From positions 1 through 34,642 of the forward strand of contig REDE01000134.1 of NCBI GenBank assembly GCA_007693635.1: a DNA stretch of 34,642 nt, read 5' to 3'. The translations under genes and the position numbers were made by a program. This document shows positions 8,189-16,115 of the stretch, one piece after another; positions within the stretch are counted from its first letter, which is position 1; every line of letters begins with the position of its first letter. This DNA comes from Flavobacteriales bacterium. GTDB taxonomy: Bacteria > Bacteroidota > Bacteroidia > Flavobacteriales > Schleiferiaceae. A model generated the notes under the pieces. It had not been told where the DNA came from. It did no database searches and saw nothing but the letters and a program-made list of their open reading frames with translations.

Positions 8189-9079
8189 TCACGATCGGAT
8201 TTCCTGAACGGATGCAAGCAACTTAGCGCGCAAATCATCGCTTACTGGCCAAAGTGGCTGACGCATGGCAGCACCACAAACACCCAAAGTCTCGAGCGAA
8301 ACTTTTATTCCACCGGGATTTCCCTCTGCAAACAAAAGCTGGGTGAATTGAAACATTTTATAATGGGCATCCCGTGCCTTCACGAAGTCTCCATGTAGAC
8401 CAGAACGGACCATATCGCTAAATAATTTCGGAAAGGCCTGACCCGAAACACTAATCACGCCATCGCCTCCCAAAGCTAGCATGGGAAAAGTAAGATTATC
8501 ATCGCCCGAGATCACCAAAAAATCACTAGGACGCCCCTGGATAATTTCCATTACTTGTTCCAAATTACCCGAAGCCTCCTTAATTGCGATAATGTTTGTG
8601 AAATCATGCGCTAATCTCAGCGTAGTTGATGCTGCCATATTGCTGCCTGTACGACCAGGAACGTTGTACAGGATGATTGGCAAAGGTGAAGACTGCGCTA
8701 AAATGGCATAATGCTGATAAATTCCTTCCTGCGTAGGCTTGTTGTAATACGGGGAAACCGATAAAAACGCAGAAACACCTTGGATATTCATAGTCTGCAT
8801 CTCCTTGGCAAGTGCCGATGTATTGTTGCCGCCTAAACCATAAACAACGGGCAAAGCACCGTTATTCTCAGCAAGAACCGCATCGAGAATTTGTCGCTTC
8901 TCCTCGGAAGTCACCGTTACATTCTCGCCGGTAGTTCCCATAACAACCAAATACTCTACCCCACCATCAATAAGATGTCGAGTAAGTTTTTTTAACCCCT
9001 GGAAATCAACCGCTCCATTATCTAAAAACGGCGTTACCATTGCTATGCCAGTACCTCTAAGTGATTGTATATCTTTCAT
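8189..9079 (-). CDS. dapA: 4-hydroxy-tetrahydrodipicolinate synthase
   Basis: Condenses pyruvate with aspartate semialdehyde, the first committed step to diaminopimelate and lysine. The 296-residue TIM-barrel protein has the Schiff-base lysine in IIAIKEASG (Lys167), the catalytic tyrosine in YNVPGRTG (Tyr138), and the MGTTGEN pyruvate-binding loop (about residues 47-53). The length is normal. It starts one base after the upstream DUF6913-like gene ends, so the two share a transcript that probably continues into xrtF. Confidence 0.96.
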   Translation of the reverse strand: MKDIQSLRGTGIAMVTPFLDNGAVDFQGLKKLTRHLIDGGVEYLVVMGTTGENVTVTSEEKRQILDAVLAENNGALPVVYGLGGNNTSALAKEMQTMNIQGVSAFLSVSPYYNKPTQEGIYQHYAILAQSSPLPIILYNVPGRTGSNMAASTTLRLAHDFTNIIAIKEASGNLEQVMEIIQGRPSDFLVISGDDNLTFPMLALGGDGVISVSGQAFPKLFSDMVRSGLHGDFVKARDAHYKMFQFTQLLFAEGNPGGIKVSLETLGVCGAAMRQPLWPVSDDLRAKLLASVQEIRS

Positions 9080-9080
9080 T

Positions 9081-9563
9081 TTAAGTTTCTTGATTTAAGG
9101 TTTGTAAATATTGCAAAAGAGTGTCAATGCTTTTTCCAAATTGACTATTCTTCACAGGGACAAAAAAACTGTAGACTTCAGAATGCTCCTGCTGAATACC
9201 GCAAACTACAGCATCGGTTCGTCCCTGAAGCAACTTCAGAATTTTCTTGTGCGTGTTGGCTGAAATATCCAAAACAAGGTCGTAATCCGTATTCCACGAC
9301 TCGGCAAAAGTAATCTTCTTTATCCGACCGAAAAAAATATCACTAGGAGTGAGATATGCCGACTTGGAATTGCCTTTCAATCCCCATTTCAAAAGAACAA
9401 ATTCTTTGTTGTGCTGACGAAAAAAACTCGATACTTTCTCCTCTAACTCCGGATTCAAATTTTGCTCATACAGCACACAAACCCTTTTTACCTGATGAAA
9501 TCCAGGGTAAACGACAGGGTTCTTAATACTGTGTTTTTTTGAAAACAAACGAAATGGCGACAT
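9081..9563 (-). CDS. DUF6913-like protein of unknown function
   Basis: A 160-residue soluble protein, recognised from the pattern seen upstream of dapA in flavobacteria: VKRVCVLYEQ near residue 25, a central DLVLDIS strand, and a C-terminal YLQTL helix. No catalytic motif is visible and the function is not known. The ATG at 9563 is preferred over the upstream in-frame TTG at 9590, because a complete promoter-like element sits at 9580-9609, so the TTG would not be transcribed. Linkage to dapA (one-base gap) suggests a shared regulatory need more than a shared pathway. Confidence 0.78.
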   Translation of the reverse strand: MSPFRLFSKKHSIKNPVVYPGFHQVKRVCVLYEQNLNPELEEKVSSFFRQHNKEFVLLKWGLKGNSKSAYLTPSDIFFGRIKKITFAESWNTDYDLVLDISANTHKKILKLLQGRTDAVVCGIQQEHSEVYSFFVPVKNSQFGKSIDTLLQYLQTLNQET

Positions 9564-9579
9564 ATTGAAATCTAAAGGG

Positions 9580-9609
9580 CAAAAGTACAACAGCCATCAA
9601 TGCTTCAAA
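9580..9609 (-). promoter_or_regulatory. Bacteroidota-type promoter for the DUF6913-dapA-xrtF operon
   Basis: Reading the minus strand: TTTG (9609-9606), an 18-base spacer, then TACTTTTG (9587-9580), an exact fit to TTTG-N17/23-TAnnTTTG. Transcription would start near 9573, about ten bases before the ATG at 9563. Confidence 0.7.
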
Positions 9610-9651
9610 GGATATTCAAGATGCATTTACAAATAAAAGAGCGGCATGACG

Positions 9652-9659
9652 TACATTTG
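9652..9659 (+). promoter_or_regulatory. Possible -7 element (TACATTTG) for the polyprenyl synthase operon
   Basis: Exact TAnnTTTG match. The best -33 partner is TTTA at 9626-9629 (22-base spacing). It would place the transcription start at about 9666, almost on the ATG at 9667, giving a leaderless message or use of a later ATG at 9715. Confidence 0.4.
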
Positions 9660-9666
9660 TTGCTCG

Positions 9667-10692
9667 ATGGAAAATCAAGTCATCAAACACACTAATAGCC
9701 TAAAGAAATTACAAATGGAGCCACTTCTTCCCTATCTGGAAATGATAGATACTGAAATAAAAGCCACACCTTTTCCGAATAAATCGCTTTACGAGCCAAT
9801 GGAATACATATTGGGCTTAGGCGGCAAGCGCATTCGACCAATTTTCACACTCTTGGGTGCGGAACTTGCGGGAATACCAGCAAAAGATGCAGTTAATCAA
9901 GCTGTTGCCGTTGAGCTGTTCCACAATTTTTCACTGATGCACGACGACATAATGGATCGATCTGACATCCGAAGAGGCTCGCCAACTGTGCACAAAAAGT
10001 GGGACGAACCCACCGCCATATTATCCGGTGATGCCATGATGGTTATGGCGTACCAATGCTTGATTAAAAACAGTTTCGACGCCACTACCAATCTTATCAA
10101 GGTGTTTTCAAAAATGGCAATAGAAGTCTGTGAAGGTCAAATGGACGACATGAGCTTTGAAAATCAAACACCTTCTAAAGACCAGTACATCGAAATGATT
10201 CGTCAAAAAACTGCAGTTCTAATTGGCGCTTCCCTACAAATTGGCTTTCTAGTGGGAAAAGACGATTCTGAAGCTGCAGACAGACTCTATCGCGCAGGCG
10301 TAAATTGGGGACTTGCCTTCCAAATAAAAGATGACTACCTCGACCTTTACGGAGATGAGAAAATTGGAAAGAAAATTGGCGGCGATATTTTAGCCAACAA
10401 AAAAACATTACTCTACATTGTAACCCGTGAAAAAGCGAGCGCGGAGGATTTAAAAACTTTGGACTATTGGTACAATACCAATACAATTAAGCAAACTCAA
10501 GTGAGTGAAAGCGAAAAAATAAACGCGGTAAGAGGTCTCTTCGACAAGTACAACGCCGCCGAAGAAAGCCTCACATTGGCAAAGTTATATTTCAAAAAAG
10601 GAAATAATCTCTTTAACGAATTAGTGCTCCCTCGCGAACCGCGTAAGACCATACTGAAATTGGCCGAAATGCTCGTTGAACGGGATTTTTAA
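9667..10692 (+). CDS. Polyprenyl synthetase (trans-isoprenyl diphosphate synthase)
   Basis: Builds allylic isoprenoid diphosphates from isopentenyl diphosphate. Both aspartate-rich motifs are present: MHDDIMD (first DDxxD) and KDDYLD (second DDxxD), plus the IPP-binding GGKRIRP segment near the N-terminus. The residue five places before the first DDxxD is Phe (in NFSLMHDD), a feature usually linked to shorter products (C15-C20) rather than long menaquinone tails, so product length is an inference. An ATG at 9646 is also in frame, but a -7-like element lies between it and 9667, and homologous N-termini fit 9667 or 9715 better. Head of a plus-strand gene cluster. Confidence 0.9.
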   Translation: MENQVIKHTNSLKKLQMEPLLPYLEMIDTEIKATPFPNKSLYEPMEYILGLGGKRIRPIFTLLGAELAGIPAKDAVNQAVAVELFHNFSLMHDDIMDRSDIRRGSPTVHKKWDEPTAILSGDAMMVMAYQCLIKNSFDATTNLIKVFSKMAIEVCEGQMDDMSFENQTPSKDQYIEMIRQKTAVLIGASLQIGFLVGKDDSEAADRLYRAGVNWGLAFQIKDDYLDLYGDEKIGKKIGGDILANKKTLLYIVTREKASAEDLKTLDYWYNTNTIKQTQVSESEKINAVRGLFDKYNAAEESLTLAKLYFKKGNNLFNELVLPREPRKTILKLAEMLVERDF

Positions 10693-10748
10693 AAACGATT
10701 TATATACCCAATAAAATTTCAAACAAACAGCACATTATCTTATATATC

Positions 10749-12458
10749 ATGAACGAAAATATCACGAAAAAAGCCCTTAACTGGACAAAAGCACCGTTTG
10801 ACGAAAACACTCAAAAGTCTGTAAATGAATTAATAGAAAATAACCCCCAAGAACTTTACGAGTGTTTCTATAAGGACATCGACTTTGGAACAGGCGGCAT
10901 GCGCGGCATCATGGGGGCTGGAACAAATCGCATTAATAAATACACTTTAGGACAAGCCAGCGAAGGACTTAGTAGATATTTGAAAAAACATTTTCCCGAA
11001 CAAGAAATCCGTATCGCAATTGCCCACGATACGCGCAACAATGCTCGTGAACTGATGGAAGCCGTTCAATCTGTGTTTACCGGACACGATTTTCAGGTTT
11101 TTAGTTTCCCCGATTTTGCCGCTACCCCATTACTCTCCTACGCCGTGCGCACTTTGAAATGCCACGCTGGTATTGTGCTTACCGCTTCCCATAATCCGCC
11201 TAAATACAATGGTTACAAAGTGTATTGGAACGATGGAGGACAAATTGTACCTCCGCACGATGAGGCAATTATCGCTGAAGTAAGGAAGGTAAAATACCAC
11301 GAAATATCCTTTCAAGGAAAGCCTGAAAAAATAACCAGCATTCATGAAGATCTCATTACCGGTTATTTTGAAAAAATAAAAGGACTGAGTCTGTACAATG
11401 GCGATAAACAAATCAAAACCGTATTTACCCCACTTCACGGCACTACTGTTCATGTACTTCCAGATGCCTTAGAGGCTTGTGGATTTAATCGTCCGATAAT
11501 TATTGAAGAACAAGCGACCCCAGACGGTAATTTTTCCACAGTAGCTTCACCAAATCCTGAAGAACCCGAAGCGCTGAAGATGGCCGTACAAAAAGCAATT
11601 GACACCAAAGCAGATTTAGTTCTAGGTACCGACCCCGACGGCGATCGAATTGGCATTGGGGTACCAGATGAGAAAGGAAATTTCGTGTTACTTAACGGAA
11701 ACCAAACGGCAGCGGTTCTTATCAACTACCTCCTCAGTCAACACCAAGATCAAGGCAAAATGCCCAAACAAGCCTTTATCGCCAAAACCATCGTCACGAC
11801 TGACCTTCTAGCGGAAATCGCTCACACCTACGCCGTTGACTGCCTAGAATGCCTAACCGGTTTTAAATGGATTGCAGCGCTTATTCGTGAAAATGAAGGA
11901 AAGAAGAAATTTATTGGCGGCGGAGAAGAAAGCTACGGCTATCTCATAGGCGATTTTGTGCGCGATAAGGACTCCATCATTTCCGCCGTAATGATTGCCG
12001 AAGTAGTGGCCTGGGCAAAAAATAGAGGAAGCAGTTTCTACAAAGAACTAAAAAAACTCTACAATACCTACGGGTACTATCACGATCAATTGTATTCACT
12101 CACCTTAGAAGGAAGTGAAGGCGCGAAAAGAATTAACGAAATGATGAATCGCTTTCGGCAAACTCCCCCCTCCTCACTTATGGGTGAACGCGTTGTGAAA
12201 ATGAAAGATTTTAAAGAAGGTAAGCTAAGGCTTTTGGCAGAAAATGAAATTCACGAACTCGACTTCGAACGCTCGAATGTACTGCAGTTTTTCACAGAAA
12301 AAGGCAGTCGAATTACTGTGCGCCCATCCGGAACAGAGCCGAAAATAAAATTCTATTTCAGCATTAAAGAATCGTTCTCTGGAAATATGAGTCTTGAAGC
12401 CCTCGAGATGAAAGGCACTGAAAAAGTAGAAAAATGCAAGGCCGACCTAGGTCTTTAA
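10749..12458 (+). CDS. Phospho-sugar mutase (phosphoglucomutase/phosphomannomutase family)
   Basis: Alpha-D-phosphohexomutase that moves phosphate between C1 and C6 of hexose phosphates. The 569-residue protein has all four signature loops: phosphoserine loop TASHNPP (Ser147), metal loop DPDGDR (Asp295, Asp297, Asp299), sugar-binding loop GGGEESYG (residues 390-397), and phosphate-binding loop RPSGTEPK (525-532). Length and the GTGGMRG N-terminal string place it with the long PGM2-like class common in Bacteroidota. It likely feeds sugar-nucleotide synthesis for envelope polysaccharides, which fits kdsB downstream. Glucose versus mannose or pentose preference cannot be read from sequence. Confidence 0.93.
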   Translation: MNENITKKALNWTKAPFDENTQKSVNELIENNPQELYECFYKDIDFGTGGMRGIMGAGTNRINKYTLGQASEGLSRYLKKHFPEQEIRIAIAHDTRNNARELMEAVQSVFTGHDFQVFSFPDFAATPLLSYAVRTLKCHAGIVLTASHNPPKYNGYKVYWNDGGQIVPPHDEAIIAEVRKVKYHEISFQGKPEKITSIHEDLITGYFEKIKGLSLYNGDKQIKTVFTPLHGTTVHVLPDALEACGFNRPIIIEEQATPDGNFSTVASPNPEEPEALKMAVQKAIDTKADLVLGTDPDGDRIGIGVPDEKGNFVLLNGNQTAAVLINYLLSQHQDQGKMPKQAFIAKTIVTTDLLAEIAHTYAVDCLECLTGFKWIAALIRENEGKKKFIGGGEESYGYLIGDFVRDKDSIISAVMIAEVVAWAKNRGSSFYKELKKLYNTYGYYHDQLYSLTLEGSEGAKRINEMMNRFRQTPPSSLMGERVVKMKDFKEGKLRLLAENEIHELDFERSNVLQFFTEKGSRITVRPSGTEPKIKFYFSIKESFSGNMSLEALEMKGTEKVEKCKADLGL

Positions 12459-12474
12459 TAAACAAGTCATTTTG

Positions 12475-13746
12475 ATGATAACAATAGCATACTGCCACAA
12501 CAAAACCTCGAGACTTCTAACTGTTGCTCGGAAAGTCTCAAAACTGAGCATTATTGTCACACTTACAGCTTTATACAGCTGTGAAGTAAGCAACGAGGCG
12601 AGCAGTATTTCTTCGAATACACCTGAAAATGTACGCTATAAAGCCAAGCTCGTCCTCAACGATAGCATTGACTTGCCTTTTATCATAGAATACACTTCTG
12701 GAAGTTCTTTGGTATTGCATAACAGTACGGAGAAAATAGAGATGATCCCGGAAAGCAACGCTGATAGTATTAACTTCCAGTTTCCTGTATTTAATTCAGC
12801 ACTGAAATTTATCGAACACGACAATGGTGAATTGAGCGGTTTTTTTCACGACTACGATAAAGGACCTGAATTTTCCCTTCGATTTATTGCCGTACCATCC
12901 AACGAACCAAGATTTACTACGAGCACTACCCCATGCTGTAGTTTGAATTACCCCTGGGAGGTTATCATGCGTTACGACTCAGATAAGCCGCGTCACGCAC
13001 TGGGAGAGTTTTTTCAAAATGAATCAATCGTTACCGGCTCAATCATCACTCAGTCTGGAGATTACCGATATCTAGAAGGCGTTCTCGACGGTGACCAAAT
13101 GAGTTTGGCTACCTTCGACGGTAAATTTGCCTACGTATTTCGCGCACGCCTGCAAAACAACGAATTTCTTGGACACTACTTCGCGGGCAACTCCGAGGCT
13201 ATTCCCTGGAAGGCAATCCGCAACGATGACTTCCGTCTTCCCAGCTCCAGTTCACTTACATTTATAAAGTCCGAGTACGATAAATTCAGCTTTAACTTCC
13301 CTGATAAAAACGGCAACCTTAGAGGCGTTATTGAAGGAAAGGTCAACCTAGTTCAAATTTTAGGCTCGTGGTGTCCAAATTGCATGGACGAGGCTCGAGT
13401 ATTGGAGAAATGGTTTCAGCGATATCAAGACAAGGGACTGGTAGTAACCGGCTTGGCCTTTGAATATACCGCCGATGAGGAAAAAGGCTGGCAAGCTATC
13501 GAAAAAATGAAGCGCGATTTACAGTTGAGCTACCCTATACTTTTTGCCGGCCAAGCCACACCTCAAGCCACACAAGAGGCGCTTCCTATGCTCAACAAGG
13601 TAATGGCCTACCCTACAATCATTGTTATTGATAGAAAGGGCAACGTGAGGCAAATAAAAACCGGCTTCAAAGGCCCTGGAACTTCCTATTTCACGGCCTA
13701 TAAAAAAGATATGGAAAGTTTGATCAACGAGCTCCTTCATGAGTAA
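12475..13746 (+). CDS. TlpA-like thioredoxin-fold lipoprotein
   Basis: A 423-residue exported protein. The signal peptide ends in a lipobox-like LYSC (Cys36), so membrane anchoring is expected. Residues about 50-260 form a beta-rich domain of the kind found before redoxin domains in Bacteroidota. The C-terminal 160 residues are a TlpA/ResA-type thioredoxin fold with the active site GSWCPNC (Cys300, Cys303) and the cis-proline loop AYPTIIVID. It probably reduces or maintains thiols in envelope proteins. The in-frame TTG one codon earlier is less likely than this ATG. The end overlaps the next gene by 8 bases. Confidence 0.87.
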   Translation: MITIAYCHNKTSRLLTVARKVSKLSIIVTLTALYSCEVSNEASSISSNTPENVRYKAKLVLNDSIDLPFIIEYTSGSSLVLHNSTEKIEMIPESNADSINFQFPVFNSALKFIEHDNGELSGFFHDYDKGPEFSLRFIAVPSNEPRFTTSTTPCCSLNYPWEVIMRYDSDKPRHALGEFFQNESIVTGSIITQSGDYRYLEGVLDGDQMSLATFDGKFAYVFRARLQNNEFLGHYFAGNSEAIPWKAIRNDDFRLPSSSSLTFIKSEYDKFSFNFPDKNGNLRGVIEGKVNLVQILGSWCPNCMDEARVLEKWFQRYQDKGLVVTGLAFEYTADEEKGWQAIEKMKRDLQLSYPILFAGQATPQATQEALPMLNKVMAYPTIIVIDRKGNVRQIKTGFKGPGTSYFTAYKKDMESLINELLHE

Positions 13747-14206
13747 AAAGAATAAAAAAAACGACCCTAAAAAGGCGATTTTTGAAAAGTTAAAGAAAGC
13801 CAACCCTCGTGAACTTGACCAGTATTTCTCCGAAGAGAATGAAGATGTATTCAGCAACTTCGACTGCCTGAGCTGTGCCAATTGCTGCAAAACAACCGGA
13901 CCACTCTTTAATCAAGCGGATATTTCCAGAATATCGAAATATATTGGAATGAAAGAAGGTGGTTTTGTTGAAAGTTACCTGCAAATAGACGAGGATGAGG
14001 ATTATGTGTTGAAAAAACTTCCATGTGCTTTTTTAGGAGAGGATAACCGATGCTCCATTTATGACGTACGGCCCAAAGCGTGTCGGGAATATCCGCATAC
14101 ACATCAAAAGAGACAACACGAAATATTGAAGCTCACGAAAATCAATTACAGTATTTGTCCGGCTGCTGAACAAATTGTGCAACGAGTTTTTAGCAGATTA
14201 CAATAA
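13739..14206 (+). CDS. YkgJ-family cysteine cluster protein
   Basis: A 155-residue cytoplasmic protein of the putative zinc- or iron-chelating CxxCxxCC family (UPF0153/YkgJ). Metal-ligand candidates: Cys43, Cys46, Cys49, Cys50 (CLSCANCC), Cys96 and Cys105 (in PCAFLGEDNRC), Cys115 (RPKACREYP) and Cys140. The family is widespread, but its biochemical role is unproven. The lysine-rich start (MSKKNKKNDPKK) is typical of flavobacterial members. It overlaps the thioredoxin-fold gene by 8 bases and precedes kdsB by 16, so it is an internal cistron of this cluster. Confidence 0.85.
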   Translation: MSKKNKKNDPKKAIFEKLKKANPRELDQYFSEENEDVFSNFDCLSCANCCKTTGPLFNQADISRISKYIGMKEGGFVESYLQIDEDEDYVLKKLPCAFLGEDNRCSIYDVRPKACREYPHTHQKRQHEILKLTKINYSICPAAEQIVQRVFSRLQ

Positions 14207-14222
14207 ACAAAATCAAATTATT

Positions 14223-14972
14223 ATGACTAGTCTGGGAATCATTCCTGCTCGCCACGCGTCTACCCGGCTTCCCGGCAAACCATTGGCTGATATAGGCGGC
14301 AAACCAATGATACAACGTGTATACGAAGCAGCCGCATCGGGGGTTGATTGGCTCATAGTCGCTACTGACTCTGAAGAGATCGGCAGTATAGTTAAGAGTT
14401 TCGGCGGGGAGGTTATCCTCACGGGATCTCATCATATCAACGGGACTTCACGATGCGCAGAGGCATTGCAAACTTGGACAAAAAGCATCGGTAGAACCCC
14501 AGATGTAGTTGTAAATATTCAGGGCGATGAACCCCTTCTTAAAGCCTCCACAATTGAACAATTGGTGCACTTATTTCATCGAAATGAAGTAGAATTGGCG
14601 ACTTTAGTGCAAGTTATTAGCAAAAATGAAATACCGAAGGAGGGCAGTGATGTCTATGTTGTTTGCGACAAATATCAAAAAGCATTGTACTTCAGTAGAT
14701 CAGTGATCCCTTTTATAAGAGACGAAAATAAAGAAGATTGGAGCAGTGTCCATCCTTATCTAAAGCATATAGGAATGTATGCCTTTCGACCAAAAACCCT
14801 TCTAGAAATTTCAGAATGGGAAGAAGGAAAATTAGAGTTTGTTGAAAAACTAGAGCAACTTCGCTGGCTGGAAAACGGCCAAAACATCTATGTAGTCGAG
14901 ACTGATTATGAATGCATTAGCGTAGATACACCAGAAGACCTAGAAAAAGTACGTCGTCTTAATTGGGATTGA
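14223..14972 (+). CDS. kdsB: 3-deoxy-manno-octulosonate cytidylyltransferase
   Basis: Activates Kdo as CMP-Kdo for lipopolysaccharide inner-core synthesis, so the organism makes Kdo-containing LPS. The 249-residue protein has the N-terminal nucleotide-binding signature IIPARHASTRLPGKPL, the metal-binding NIQGDEPLL, and the C-terminal YECISVDTPEDLEKVR string typical of KdsB. The ATG at 14223 gives the normal length; an ATG 48 bases upstream lies inside the previous gene and adds unrelated residues. Last gene of the plus-strand cluster; its final 14 bases overlap the convergent small gene. Confidence 0.95.
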   Translation: MTSLGIIPARHASTRLPGKPLADIGGKPMIQRVYEAAASGVDWLIVATDSEEIGSIVKSFGGEVILTGSHHINGTSRCAEALQTWTKSIGRTPDVVVNIQGDEPLLKASTIEQLVHLFHRNEVELATLVQVISKNEIPKEGSDVYVVCDKYQKALYFSRSVIPFIRDENKEDWSSVHPYLKHIGMYAFRPKTLLEISEWEEGKLEFVEKLEQLRWLENGQNIYVVETDYECISVDTPEDLEKVRRLNWD

Positions 14973-15108
14973 CAACCTCCATTTTACCATCCGGCATTTT
15001 CAGTACACGAATTGATTTTGAATAATGGAGCAAACGCTTAATGGTTTTCTCCGATGGGCCATTGAGCGAGGCCTGATCTTTTTTATGAGGGGTAGTCGTT
15101 TTATGCAT
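14959..15108 (-). CDS. Conserved small flavobacterial protein (49 residues)
   Basis: A small basic protein starting at the ATG at 15108 (MHKTTTPHKKDQASLNG) with the core PSEKTIKRLLHYSKSIRVLK and a C-terminal EVVNPN tail. I recall similar 40-60-residue flavobacterial proteins with a PSxKTIxxLLxYSK core near the C-terminus; the function is unknown. No membrane segment or cysteine. It converges on kdsB with a 14-base overlap of coding ends, and sits downstream of the sigma factor gene in the same direction. A longer frame to 15147 exists but begins with an unrelated hydrophobic stretch. Confidence 0.65.
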   Translation of the reverse strand: MHKTTTPHKKDQASLNGPSEKTIKRLLHYSKSIRVLKMPDGKMEVVNPN

Positions 15109-15185
15109 GATAAATATGGTTACGTTGATTAGATAACGCAACCACATTTTTCTTTATTATCTGAGATATCTAAAATATTTCCCAA

Positions 15186-15216
15186 AAGAATGAAATCGCC
15201 CTACAGGGACTATTTC
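15186..15216 (-). terminator. Possible terminator of the sigma factor gene
   Basis: On the minus strand GAAATAGTCCC-TGTA-GGGCGATTTC (15216-15192) forms a hairpin with one interior mismatch, followed by ATTCTTTTGGG. It overlaps the stop codon at 15210-15212. The T-tract is short, so termination is only partly supported. Confidence 0.4.
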
Positions 15217-15797
15217 TGGCTCAAAATAATATTATTCTCAGCGATAACTTTACGCAAGTTGATTAAAGCGTAACGCATTCTTCCAAGCGCTGTGTTTATG
15301 CTTACACCCGTTTGTTCTGCGATGTCTTTAAAACTCAAATCAGCATAAATACGCATTTCCAAAACCTCACGCTGCTCAGCGGGTAAAAGTTCCAGCAAGG
15401 AAATTGCCTTAGACTCAATCTGCTCCTTAATGATTTTTGCTTCAATGGTAAGCGAGTCATCTTTTATGTTAGCCATAAAGTCGTATTCGCCCAAGGGAGT
15501 AACCTTGCGCTGCTTCTTTTCTCGACGAAAGTGATCAATAACTAAGTTGTGAGCAATTCGCATCGCCCACTGAATGAATTTACCTTCTTCATTATATCTA
15601 CTGGTGCGGATGGTGTTGATAATTTTCAAAAAAGTATCCTGAAATACGTCCTCCGCTAGTTCACGATCGCGAACTTTTGATAGAATAAACATGAACAATC
15701 TGTCCTTGTGACGACGAATGAGCGTTTCCAAAGCTTTTTCATCACCTCCACCATACATGCGCACTAATTGCGCATCTTGTGCATCTGTATACAGCAT
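15210..15797 (-). CDS. ECF-type RNA polymerase sigma factor
   Basis: A 195-residue sigma-70 family protein with region 2 (AEDVFQDTFLKIINTI, then GKFIQWAMRIAHNLVIDHFRR) and region 4 helix-turn-helix (LLPAEQREVLEMRIYADLSFKDIAEQTGVSINTALGRMR, residues about 135-175; described by position). It matches the constitutive flavobacterial ECF sigma factors that lack a linked anti-sigma gene; none is adjacent here. The ATG at 15797 is preferred to an upstream TTG at 15824, and has AAAGGATAGGT before it, one of the few Shine-Dalgarno-like leaders in the window. Divergent from uvrA. Confidence 0.92.
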   Translation of the reverse strand: MLYTDAQDAQLVRMYGGGDEKALETLIRRHKDRLFMFILSKVRDRELAEDVFQDTFLKIINTIRTSRYNEEGKFIQWAMRIAHNLVIDHFRREKKQRKVTPLGEYDFMANIKDDSLTIEAKIIKEQIESKAISLLELLPAEQREVLEMRIYADLSFKDIAEQTGVSINTALGRMRYALINLRKVIAENNIILSQK

Positions 15798-15829
15798 ACC
15801 TATCCTTTTAAGGTTAATATTCAAGGAAT

Positions 15830-15857
15830 TAAAAGTAGCTGTCTACCGATAGGCAAA
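15830..15857 (-). promoter_or_regulatory. Promoter-like element for the sigma factor gene
   Basis: Minus strand: TTTG (15857-15854), 16-base spacer, TACTTTTA (15837-15830), one mismatch to TAnnTTTG and one base shorter than the usual spacing. The rest of the gap 15858-16115 is very A+T-rich, and I see no gene in it. Confidence 0.45.
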
Positions 15858-16088
15858 TGGTTTTATGTGTAACGAAGCAACAAACCTAGGAAAAATTTTC
15901 GATATAACAAAAATTTAATTTAAAAAACTTGACAAAAATTTTAGGTTTTGTAAAAAACACCCCTAAAAATGGGCTTTTAGTCACAGAAAAAAAATTAGGC
16001 ATGACGATCTTCGAGATAAAGCGAGATTTATCAAAGAATATCGAAGGATTTTATCATTTCTGCAAACCTATCATCCTTCTAAAGGGTT

Positions 16089-16096
16089 TAACTTTG
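16089..16096 (+). promoter_or_regulatory. Possible -7 element (TAACTTTG) for uvrA
   Basis: Exact TAnnTTTG match, 19 bases before the ATG at 16116. No TTTG lies at the usual -33 distance. I see no LexA-type or other SOS operator nearby. Confidence 0.4.
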
Positions 16097-16115
16097 CACC
16101 CTACCAAATAAAATT

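Noticed and set aside
15929-16111. 60-codon plus-strand frame before uvrA with TTGACA at its start
   Set aside because: TTG start in very A+T-rich DNA. The TTGACA string resembles an E. coli -35 box, but Bacteroidota do not use that consensus and no matching second box is present.
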